Below the pieces are notes generated by a model. It worked only from the letters and a program-made list of their open reading frames with translations. It was not told the origin of the DNA and ran no database searches. From Neoceratodus forsteri (lineage: Eukaryota; Chordata; Ceratodontiformes; Ceratodontidae), in the NCBI GenBank assembly GCA_016271365.2, contig CM028129.1, positions 1,011,915,501 to 1,011,979,500 on the forward strand: a stretch of 64,000 nt of DNA. The letters run 5' to 3'. Positions within the stretch are counted from its first letter, which is position 1; every line of letters begins with the position of its first letter. Below are positions 46,712-56,458 of the stretch, in pieces. The position numbers and the translations under genes were made by a program.

Positions 46712-48652
46712 GGGCTCGATTTTCGAAATGATCAGACTGAAGCAAGGGTCTTGCATCACAAGAGTTTGATGCAAGGGGTGACTTGTGTCACAACTTGCAG
46801 AAAATGCAATTCTATAAGGCGGCCTGTGTCAAAATCCAACACAGCTGCACCAACACCCCCCTTGTGCCAAGGTTGCAGCAAGCAACCAGGTGTGCCTGGT
46901 TGCAAGGGGGTTTGCACCATGGTGGGGTTGCAACATCCCATTTTTATGGATTTTGAAAACCCTGCCATGGACACAGCAAAGGGCACCACTTTGACCAGCC
47001 ATGAGGTGGTCTAAGTGGCATGTGCCAGTGGGAAGAGATCAATCAGTAGCTGCCAGCTGCAGTTAGGGCAGGGAGGTGGCAACAGGGGGAGTCAGGGGGA
47101 CAGCTGGGTGGCAGCAGCACTATTAGCACCCAGTCAGGTGCGTGTGCATGGGACCGTATGTACAGTCCAGTAGTCATACTATGGGTAAAGTAGGTATCTT
47201 TCTTCATAGTCTGGTGGCCCCCAATCCCCGATCTCCCCCCCAAAATCGCTCATGTCATAGTTCCTGGTGGTCTAGTGGACTCCCACCCCAGCCCTGATCT
47301 TCAGTAAATGAACTTGTTAAGAAAATAATTCCCTGGTGATCTAGTAGTTCCCCCAGCCCTGAAATGCCTGTAAGGTAACATGTTAATGAAACCATTCTCT
47401 AGTGGTCTAGTGGACTCTCACCCCCCACCCTAGTAGGTAGTGTCTATCACCGCCCCCTATCCCGAACCTCAAGCCGGTGACCGGCACAGCCCTTCCCTCA
47501 CCACCACGGCCGGCCACTGACTGAGCTGTCACTGAGCTTGTACTGTACACAGTACGCACTCATTGGTTGTAAGGCTCAGAGGAAGCTGTCAATCAATGAG
47601 TGCGCACTGTATACAGTACACGCTCAGTGACAACTCAGTTGGTGGCCAGCTGTGGTGGTGAGAGGATGGTTGTGCCAGTCTCCGGCTTGGTGTTCGGGAT
47701 GGGGGAGTAGGGTGGTGGATACTACTTGCCGGGGTGGGGTCCACTAGAACACCAGGGAATGCTTTCAATAGCATGCTAACTTACTGGCATTTTGGGGGGG
47801 AAGGGACTGCTAGATCTCCAGGGAATTAGTTTATTAACAAGTTCATTTACAGGCAGATAGGGGCTGGGGGATGGTGGTCCATTAGACCAGCAGGGGCTAT
47901 GAAATGGACTATTTTGGGGCAGATTGGGGATTGGGCAGACTGCTAGACTATCAAGGAAGTTACCTACTTTACCCTTGACAAAGCACTCGACAAAAGTGTG
48001 AAATGTTGGTTGGTAGCAGTCTCCCAGGGCTACGCTGGCTATACTGGACATTGTCTGCTTTTTCACTAAATAAAAAAGAATGTTGGAAAGACTTTTTGTC
48101 TGGAGACATCTGTGGTATTCAGTGCTGAGTGCTTTCTGTTCCTGACCTACCTATTCTGCCCTAGTTTCCCTTCCTACTGTGCCACCTCAGACAATACTCA
48201 GTCCTTGGTTCCCTCCCTCGCTTGGTTAACTTCTACGATCACCTTGTGTCTATCCCATGTGTACTTTTGAACTGTGCATACAGTCCCATGCACACACACC
48301 TGGCAGAGTGCCAACATTGCAGCTGCCACTCAGCTGTCCTTCCAAATCCCCCATGACACCTCCCATGCCCCTTCTACACCCGGCCCCCCCTCCTGTCCAG
48401 CAGCTTGACTCTCCCACTATCCCAGCCCCTGTAGTGTTGCACTGGGAGGAGGAGGCAGATCCCTGTGACAAGTCCTGCAGGTATGCCAAGTGTTTGGCAT
48501 AGTGGCTTACTTGTGGCAAACCTGGGGTGTTTGCTGTTGGGACCCTGATTTTTACAGAACTGGGTGCATGGTCCCTGGTGCACCTGGAGTTTGCCACATC
48601 CCTGGAGTGACGCAACTTAAGTCGCTCTAAGTGATCTTTGAAAACTGAGCCC
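46712..48652. mobile_element. Palindromic DNA element U2 (1.94 kb) with 3-bp duplication
   Basis: The ends GGGCTCGATTTTCGAAA (46712) and the complement of the right end, GGGCTCAGTTTTCAAA (48652), are inverted repeats flanked by AGT on both sides (46709-46711 and 48653-48655). The interior is one large dyad centred near 47570-47600: ACTGTACACAGTACGCACTCA faces TGAGTGCGCACTGTATACAG. GGTGCGTGTGCATGGGACCG (about 47140) faces its complement at about 48290. The CTGGTGGTCTAGTGGACTCC motif is shared with U1, so the two are related. The right arm is interrupted at 47975-48253. No transposase is visible. Confidence 0.8.
47975..48253. mobile_element. Insert in the right arm of U2, possibly Penelope-like
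   Basis: The left arm of U2 reads straight through CATACTATGGGTAAAGTAGG. On the right the complementary CTACTTTACCC is followed by 279 bp absent from the left arm before pairing resumes at CCCATGTGTAC. The insert begins TTGACAAAGCACTCGACAAAAGTGTGAAATG, a degenerate version of the 'CTGATGAAG...CGAAACG' pattern seen at 14511, and includes AATAAAAAAG near 48068. No coding region. Confidence 0.5.
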
Positions 48653-49140
48653 AGTGTTTTAAATGAAAATAGACACAGTGGCTGTGGAATGTCAGGCAGC
48701 CCTTGATACTTTGTACCAAAGCCATAAGCCTGCAAAGTCAGAGTATTTTGTATCCATGACAATATTACTCATCCCTCCAAGTTCTGGAAGGTTATCCACT
48801 CCTTGTTCTCCCCTCCAACCTAGGCTTCCTCTCCTGTTCTCAGGATTGACTATTCTCTCACCTCTGATCCCTCTATTGTTGCCTCTTCCTTTAACTCCTA
48901 GTTTACTACTTGTGCCCTCTCTCTCATCACTTCTTCCTCCTCCTCCTCCCCTCTTCCATCCCTCCCTCTACTTTCTTCTCCTGTTAATCTCTTTTTTGCT
49001 CTGTGCTACCACCACAATGGCTACCCTTAAGTCATTGCTTGCTTTTAATCCTCACAAATGTGATAGCCCTGATGACCTTGATCCCAAGCTTCTACTTCTG
49101 TCAGCCCCTGCCATTGCACTGTCAATTACTCTACTTAGGT

Positions 49141-49585
49141 GTCAGCATGGCTCAGTTGGTAGCACATCCGCCTCTGGACCAGGTTGTGGGTTCTCGTCCC
49201 ACACCGGGATTGGACTTTCACCTAAAAATCGCTGGCATCTGAGTGCAGTATTGGGGGGTGCTGTACTCCTGGGGTGTGCCGTCCTTTGGATAAGACATTA
49301 AACCAAGGTCCCTTCTACCCATCCTGGTGTTGTCCTGGTGGGTGTCCAGGTGAAAGTAAAAGAACCCAGGGCACTCTTTGCAAAGAGTAGGGAACATTCC
49401 CAGTGTCCTGGCCAACATTCCCCTTCCCATAAACAAGTTCATGCAATTATCCAGGCTGTGTGCGGGTGATGATGTGCGATATGGCCGCCACCACACATTC
49501 AGTCACTTCACTACCAGTCTAGCACTGCTTGTAAAGCACTTTGGATGTATGAAAAGCACTATATAAATGCTGATTCTTCTTCTTC
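49141..49585 (+). mobile_element. V-SINE (tRNA-derived) inserted in the RT of N
   Basis: The head has an A-box-like TGGCTCAGTTGGTAGCAC (49150) and a B-box-like GGTTCTCGTCCC (49190). The body holds GGATAAGACATTAAACCAAGGTCC (49288) and TGTCCTGGCCAACATTCCCC (49404), the conserved central segment of vertebrate V-SINEs. The 3' part GTAAAGCACTTTGGATGTATGAAAAGC then ACTATATAAATGC is LINE-derived, and the end is TTC repeats. V-SINEs occur in fishes, including lungfish. It splits N between SAPAIALSITLL and LLNLSFSS, so it is younger than N. Confidence 0.88.
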
Positions 49586-51148
49586 TTCTTCTACTTCTCA
49601 ACCTTTCATTTTCCTCTGTAACTGTTCCTGATGCCTGGAAGCAGGCTTCTGCCATTCCTATCCCTAAAGGTTGTGATCCCTCCTCTCCTGGTAACTACCA
49701 TCCCCTCTCTCTCCCTCCTACCCTAGCTAACTTAGAGGAACATCTTGTACTGTCACAGCTCTCTTCCTTCCTTGCTTGACTCCTCCTCCTCCTCCTTCAC
49801 TTCTTTTCAGTCTAATTTCAGAAAATTCCACTCCACCTCCATTTCCCTCCTATGGCTCACCGACTCCATCCTCACTGCTATGAGTCAGGGTTGGATCACT
49901 TCTGCCATTTTTGTTGATCTTGCTAAAGCTTTTGACACAGTGTCGCATCCCCTCCTACTTGACAAACTAAAAGAAGTGGGTCTTTCTGACTGCAGTCAGC
50001 TGGTTTAGCTCTTACCTGGGGGTAGGTCTCAAGCTGACTGAATAAGTTGCTCCACTTCATCATTACTCCCTATCTGCTCATGTGTCCCTCAAGGGTCTGT
50101 CCTGGGTCTTGTTTTTTTCCATATTCTTGACTGACCCTCCCTCTGTCTGTTCCTATGTGTCCATTCATATGTATGCTGATGATACAGTTATTTTTGCATC
50201 TGGCTCCTCATCTCATGATCTTACCTCAGAGTTTCAGTTGGACTTTGACAATATTCAGCGCAGGTTCAAGTCTAACCAACTATCCCTCAATGAAAAAAAA
50301 GTCTCTATGACTTTTGGTACTGTACCCATCAAAGGCTTTCTAGACTTATCTCTCCCTTCTTTTCATACTCTTAATGTTGCTATTAATTAGGATGTTTCCT
50401 TTTTTATGTACAACAGGGTTGAGCTTGACCATCGTCTTGATTTCTCAGTTCATATTGATGCCATTCACAAAAAGATTCACTTCAAACTTATTGTATTTTA
50501 CAGGAAGAAAGCGAGTATTCCACTTCCTATCCACCATGAGATTGCTTTAAAGATTATCCTATTTTTGATTATGGTGATTTAGTTTACAGTAGAGCTCTCA
50601 AATCCTGCTTTGCCAGACTGGACTCCCTTTTCAACTCTTTTTGTCATTTTGCTTTAGATTGTTCCCCACATACTCACCACTCTTCACTCGACTCTGCTCT
50701 TTCATTCCCCTCTCTTGATGCCAGATGCCTTTCCCACTGTGCCTCCTTTATATCTAAATTCTGGTTTAGTTCCCTTCCTTTCTACCTTACTTCCCTTTTA
50801 TCCTCTCCCTCAGCGTCCCACTATCCTTTACATAATGCTGCCTCCCATTCCCTCACTGTTCCTTCTAGGAAATCTAGAACTGATCAGTCTGCTGTCTCAT
50901 ATTGATTTTGCTAAACTTTGGTCCTTCCTTCCATTGTCTTTTCACTCTGCCTCTTTGGATTTCTCCTTAAAGTCTCTCCTTCATTATTTTTTTCTCCCTC
51001 AAGTAACTGACCTTGACCCTTTTCCTTCCCCCATCTAGCTTTGCTTTGGCATTCTGTTTCTTTCTGTAGCTGTGCACGTTATTCTGGTTTTGTATTTAAA
51101 GTGAGATTATTTCTCAATTTAAATTGTATTGCTGTATTTCTCCATATA

Positions 51149-51314
51149 CAGTTGCAGCCATGGTATGGTCAGATATTTCCAGATATTTCACGAACTATCT
51201 AAAGAGATAGATTTTCTCTGGTGGCAATAGTGATACTGCAGTCAGGCAAGAAATTTCTCCAGAGATATCACAGACATTTCAGGAAATATCTGACCATCTC
51301 TATGGCTGCCACTG
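51149..51314. mobile_element. 166-bp MITE with TA duplication
   Basis: CAGTTGCAGCCATGGTATGG (51149) and the complement of the right end, CAGTGGCAGCCATAGAGATG (51314), are inverted repeats flanked by TA (51147-51148, 51315-51316). Both arms continue with GTCAGATATTTCC. A Tc1/mariner or pogo relative would mobilise it. It sits in the 3' UTR of N. Confidence 0.9.
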
Positions 51315-51599
51315 TATGTTGTAATTGTTGTATATGATGTTCCTCATTCCCTACCCCCAGGACACATCTGGAAATGTTGTTGCCAGCTCAGTATGTCTTT
51401 CCTGGTAAAAGTTTTGAACTAACTAACTACATACATATACATACATACATACATACTGCTGAATAGGGTATGGTGGCTACCATTGGGAGTTGCAAAAGAG
51501 AAGAACATTGTGACTTCATGCCTGTAACATGTAGAAAATGCATATTTGTGCACATAATCAACAAATCAAGGGCTTGAATAACTGTAACCTATTTCTGTA

Positions 51600-52180
51600 G
51601 CCCTACATCAGTAGGTATCATACCACCACTGACCACACAACTCATCATTAAGATGGATGAGTGAGGCCAAACCAGACATAGTGAAACTGAAGCGAAAAAC
51701 ATATCCCATGATAAAACAAGCATTTGTCAATGCCGAATGTTGTTGCACTGGCATTAGCAGTGGTGGAGCTAGAGATGCACAAAAGGAATGGCAGTGAAGT
51801 ATTGAAGTGACGCCAACCCCACCCCCACCCTGTAGAGAGCGACAGGCATTGGGGTGTGCCTTTGGGTCGTCAGCTATAATGCTCATGCCATTGTACCTCA
51901 CCCTACCCTGTAGACACTGACAAGTGTCGTGGTGTGCTTTGGGGTCTTTGGGCATTATACTTACCCCATTCCATAAGGAAATACACTGACGTGGGTGCAG
52001 TGTAGGAGCGTGAGGTGAAGTTTGAGGCCAAACAGTGCAAGACACACCACAATGCCTGTCAGTGGCTGCAGGGTGGGCGTGGGGGGTGGAATGGCATGAG
52101 CTTTACATCTGATGATCCCAAGTCACAGCCCTGATGCCTGTCAGTCCTACCAGGTGGGGTGCTACAGTTGGAAACCCTAA
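51600..52180. repeat. Short tandem and inverted repeats of about 80 bp
   Basis: CACCCTGTAGAGAGCGACAG with GGCATTGGGGTGTGCCTTTG (from 51822) recurs as ACCCTGTAGACACTGACA with GTGTCGTGGTGTGC (from 51903). An inverted copy lies at 52030-52085 (complement CCCACCCTGCAGCCACTGACAG). No gene. Confidence 0.7.
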
Positions 52181-52199
52181 CACTGTAGTCGTGTAGTGG

Positions 52200-53890
52200 T
52201 AGTTTCACTCCACATTTTCAACATGGGCTGCTTGTCAGGCCACCTCATGAAAAGCGGCACAATCACTTTGTTAACTGAAATGTGGTTTTGCACAGCGGCT
52301 GTGCCATTTAGCGACAGAGGGACGAAAACACAGTTTTGGGCAGGAGGTGGAGAATGACAACTGTATTGTTGATGAGGAGGCGTAAAAAATGGCAACGTTG
52401 AAAATCTGGAGTGGCAATATGAAATATTGGTGAAGCAATGAACATGCATACAAAATTAGCAACAGACGTCTGCAACCCAATTATTTGTAGGAGTTTTTAG
52501 GCACATTTTCAACATGGGTATTTTGGGAGGAGTGGCCTCCTCTCATGAACAGTGGCACTGTGATTTTGTTAATGTGTCCCAAAAGGTGATTTCCCACAGC
52601 AAGCAAGCCATTGTGTGCCACAGTTACGGAAATGCATTTTGGGAAGGCTGTGAAAAATGGCAGCTGTACTGTTGATAAGGAGGTGTGCACAAATGCCAGT
52701 GGTGAAAATCTGGCTTGAAAATATAGCACATTTACGAAGTTACATGGCTGCGTGGAAACTGCGCAATGTACACTTACAGCACAGTCATTTTATGGACTTT
52801 CGGCACCAAATTTTCAACATAGGCATTTTAGGATCTCTGCTCATGAACAGTGTCACCGTCATTTCCTCAAACTGTCCCAAAAACTGATTTCGCACAGCAA
52901 CCGTGCAATTCTGCGCCGAATGTGTGAAAACACATTTCAGCCAGGATATGTAAAATGACAGCTATACTGTTCATAAGGAGGTGTGGGAAAATGCCAATTT
53001 TGAACATCTGGAGTGAAAATATTACAAATGCACGAAGTCACGAGCGTGTATGTAAACTGCGCAATGCATGCTCGTAAAACACTAATTTTATGGACATTCA
53101 GTCCCAAATTTTCAACATAGGCATTTTAGGACCTCTGCTAATGAACAATGTCACTGTCATTTTCATAATGTGTCTCAAACATAGACTTTCCACAGCGACC
53201 ACGCTGTTCTGCGCCAGAACTGCGAAAACACATTTTGGTCAGGATGTGAAAAATGACAGCTATACTGTTCATAAGGAGGTACAGAGCAATAGCAATGTTG
53301 AAAATCTGGAGTGAAAATATTATAAATTTGCAAACTTATGAGAGTGTGTGCAAACTGTGCAACACACGCTCGTAACACAGTCATATTATGGAGTATTGTC
53401 ACCAAATTTTCAGCATAAGTATTTTAGGACTTCTGCTCATGAACTCTGTAACTGTCATTTTCATAATTTGTCCTGAACACTGATTTCCCACATCGACCGC
53501 GCTATTCTGCACTGGAAGTGTGAAAACACATTTTGGGCAGAATGTGAAAAATGACAGCTGTACAGTTCACAAGAAGGTGTGGAAAAATGCCAGTGCTGAA
53601 CATTTGGCATGAAAATATTGCAAATTCACTAAATTACGTAGGCAGCATAGTAACCGCGCAACGACAATATAATGATACGTCATTTTTGGATTTTTCCCAC
53701 TAAATTTGCAACATAGGCTTTTTTGAGAGCCCCCTCATGAACACTGGCACTGTCATTTCGTTCCTCTCTCCCAAAAGGTGATTCCTTGCAGTGACTGCAA
53801 AATCACCTTTCGGGACCAAATAACACCATGACAGTGCAGGAATTCATGAGGAGGGGTCCCAAAAACCCCATGTTGAAAATGTAGTGCCAA
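52200..53890. repeat. Array of about five and a half 298-bp foldback units
   Basis: The landmark ATTTTCAACAT(A/G)GG recurs at 52215, 52506, 52811, 53109, 53407 and 53705 (spacing 291, 305, 298, 298, 298). Each unit is itself a dyad: CTCATGAACAGTGTCACTGTCATTTT in its first half is matched by complementary AAAATGACAGCTATACTGTTCATAAGGAGG in its second half, and TTTTCAACAT by AATGTTGAAAA. The two outer edges are also inverted: CACATTTTCAACATGGG at the left, CCCATGTTGAAAATGTAG at the right. The array has no long plausible protein. It resembles foldback transposons with repetitive inverted ends, or a satellite derived from a MITE. Confidence 0.87.
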
Positions 53891-54760
53891 AATTCCAAAA
53901 ATTGCCTGAGATATGCATCAAAGTTGAAAAACACCTATTCATTCCATTATACAGCTTACCAGCATTTTCTCATTTTGCGGTCAGCTTTGAAGAGTGCAGA
54001 CGTGTTCCCAGTACACCGAAGATCGTTGTGCCGGACTCCGCAGGTAAGTATGGGGTGAGGGGGAGGGGTGTGGGGAGGCAGGGTGCGCAGAGGGTGGGTG
54101 TGGGTTGTGGAAGGGAGACTACAAGGGACCATTTTTGTGTTACAGGGTTAAAAATTAAAACATCATGGGATGTTTTTTTTTTTTATTTCTCAGGGGGATT
54201 TGGCACACTGGGGTGGGCTCCCAGCGTGCCACCTAACTGTTTAGGGGGGTGCTGCAGCTGTTGGGGGATTAGGCACCCTCATCAGCACACAACAAAAGGG
54301 GGGTAATTTATTCAGATGGGGATTGGGCACCCCCGACAGCACACAAGGAAAGCAGGGGGGGGGGCAAGAGCTGAGGAGGATTGGGAACCCCCTTGGCATA
54401 TAACAAATGTTTTATGTGGGCTCCCCCGTCAGCACATACATTGGGGCCACGGTAAGCCAGCAGTTGGATTGGGCACCCCCGAAGTCGGCAGTTGGGCAGC
54501 TGCCATGTTTACAATGTGGCCAAGCATGTTAGGAGGTCCTCTGCATCTGATGAGCTTTGCTCGGATTGCAGCAGACCTTTCCTTAGATATGTTTGCCACA
54601 TTATGTATGCATGGTGTGGCGCCGGCATGCAGGCTGATTGGGGAATGGGGGATGCACCTACTGATGCATGCCCTGCATTTGCCCAACAGTGACCGCACCT
54701 CCAAATCTGCACTACCGCAAGATGTTGGCTGTGCAAGCGAGGCAACATAAAAAGCTTTGC
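53891..54760. other. GC-rich unassigned region with degenerate short repeats
   Basis: A textbook splice-donor sequence CAG|GTAAGT occurs at 54041-54049, after 'gtgccggactccg'. Between 54200 and 54500 the phrase GATTGGGCACCCCCGA with AGCACACAA recurs in diverged form (about 54208, 54320, 54380, 54465). Overlapping frames on both strands (54316-54750 plus, 54429-55034 minus) look like by-products of GC content. I assign no gene. Confidence 0.4.
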
Positions 54761-55678
54761 TGAATTTCATAAGAAATTTGTACTGCAAGGTCAAAGCTTT
54801 CAACCCCTTAAAAATGGTTTTAGAACTGAAAATGGAGACTGTGGTGGGATAATTTAAGGATGCCCTTTGTTGTACTCCAAAGGCAACGTTAGCCACTGTT
54901 GTGATTTGTATTAAAGAGGAAATTTTGTTTTCCTGCTTATACACATATTTAGTCAATGACCTGAAGGACTCAAACTCCTTTGACCTATCATCATCAGTAG
55001 CTACCACCACACCACTCATCATTTGAACTACCACAATACTCTGTAAAGAAAAGTGAAATTAATCAACTCCTTGTGATCCTTCCATTGTTATGGAGTGAGC
55101 CATAGCAATGTTTTGCTGCAGTGTTGTGTATAGGAATACTGTAGCATTCCACAGTGCAGCCACAGTTCATTGTCCTTGATTTTGACTGGGCAAATATTTA
55201 GAGGATGAAAAATGTATATACACTTCTAAATATACTGAGGAAGTTTTTGTCCTCACATTCGCATCAACACCAAAGAACTATCCACTTAATGACCCAATGT
55301 CTGAGAATAATGGTGACCAAGAAGTGACAGATCATTCCAATGAATAATAGCAGGATATATTGAACAATCCATGGTCTGAAAATACTTGTGAAAAAGTCTA
55401 ATTCACAGTAGACACACTAACTGTTAACCTTGTGAACCCAAGAGTCACATGTACATTCCCTAAGAAGCTAGTGACAATCCTGAGTGACAGCATCTGAGAA
55501 GAAATTTAACTTGGAAGAATACAAAAAAATGCACTTGCTGAGTAAAAGGCAAACCTTCCAGCTGTTACAGATACTGGTATAGTCTGTTCATGTCCCAAAG
55601 ACTTCCCTTTCGGAGTTAGACAGGGTTACATCTAGCAGGGGAAAGTCATGCAATCTGGTTATAAGAAATATGCATATT
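54761..55678. other. No recognisable gene
   Basis: AT-rich sequence without repeats or coding similarity that I can identify. Confidence 0.5.
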
Positions 55679-56338
55679 GGCCCCTATGCACTAATGGGAT
55701 GGAGTGGCTACACACGCATATCTGAGGTGCACAACTACTCCACAACCATTGTGCACCAGTGCGGCCAGCTGTGGGATGCATGTACAGGGTGCACAGCCCC
55801 ACCACCAGATTGTGCAGAGGGCAACGCGGTCAGGGTGGGAAGGGGGTGTGCCCACACTCCACGACATTCATAGAGTTGCGGAGCACTGGGCATGGGGGCA
55901 CACAGTATGCAGGGGAACCCCTGCCATAAGGACTGCATGCCCCCCAGGATGTCACCCCCCAGTCGCCAATGGACAGGTGGGGACTGCCGTCCACCACAAC
56001 CATGCCACCCCAGACCAGAGACAGTGAATGGTGGTCTAGGGATGGCTGACTGGGCACCAGCCCACCTCTTGTGTTCCATGCACTGTTGCAGCAGCAGCCA
56101 TATCTCCATGCCCATGGATGCAAGGGATCCAGTGGTGGACCAGGTTGGGCATCCCATTGGATGCCTGCCCAGTTCATGTATCTTTCCTCCATGCTCCCGC
56201 ACACTGAGGGGCAGGGCCACAGACAGGTGGCCAGCTGTCATGCATTCCATTGGTGCACACCTGTCCACGGGTGTGCAGCTATGCGGGCAGGGTATGTGTG
56301 GATTCCACGTACCTCCTCCCGCATCGTGTATAGGGCCC
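55679..56338. mobile_element. Palindromic DNA element 'V' (660 bp) with ATT duplication
   Basis: The left end GGCCCCTATGCAC and the complement of the right end, GGGCCCTATACAC, are inverted repeats flanked by ATT on both sides (55676-55678, 56339-56341). Internal arms pair loosely: GGTGCACAACTACTCC...TGTGCACCAGTG faces CATTGGTGCACACCTGTCC. GGGCCCTAT-type ends with a 3-bp duplication fit PIF/Harbinger. Long frames on both strands (56340-55735 minus, 55892-56569 plus) follow from the GC-rich palindrome and carry no transposase motifs. Confidence 0.75.
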
Positions 56339-56458
56339 ATTGTTTGTTATCTTAATGATACACGAACAGCTCAATTGCTTCTTGCAACTGTATATTGCCC
56401 TATTTTATATACCTTGGGAATTTTCATATGTGTCTTGAGCAAATGTACTGTCCCACAT

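Larger units (their letters stand above)
48660..51460 (+). mobile_element. L2-group LINE 'N', 5'-truncated, split by a V-SINE
   Basis: The plus strand carries a linker and first RT residues (DLDPKLLLLSAPAIALSITLL, to about 49135). After the V-SINE come VPDAWKQASAIPIPKGCDPSSPGNYHPLSLPPTLA (49630-49730), FVDLAKAFDTVSHPLLLDKLKEVG (49910), LSWVLFFSIFLTD (50095), IHMYADDTVIFASG (50165, catalytic YADD intact) and the C-terminal SLNEKKVSM block. Stops and shifts are frequent after 50400. The 3' UTR contains a 166-bp MITE, and the end (51405-51455) has ACTA and CATA repeats. The RT style is L2-like, but this is a different subfamily from E and J. Confidence 0.75.

Noticed and set aside
49141..49215. 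A true tRNA gene
   Set aside because: A and B boxes are present, but there is no complete cloverleaf and the sequence continues into the V-SINE body; same argument for 13801-13880.
48663..49301. A 212-residue plus-strand frame resembling a secreted or membrane protein
   Set aside because: It runs from a pyrimidine-rich LINE linker into the V-SINE; the hydrophobic look comes from CTCCTC-type composition.
52200..53890. CRISPR array
   Set aside because: The repeats are about 298 bp, diverged and contiguous; no short direct repeats with unique spacers, and the surrounding genome is clearly eukaryotic.
54429..55034. A 201-residue minus-strand frame
   Set aside because: Overlaps a plus-strand frame of similar length in GC-rich sequence; no recognisable motif on either strand.
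55735..56340. A 201-residue minus-strand frame and a 225-residue plus-strand frame
   Set aside because: Both lie in palindromic element V; being open on both strands is a by-product of the dyad. The plus frame also runs on into LINE M.
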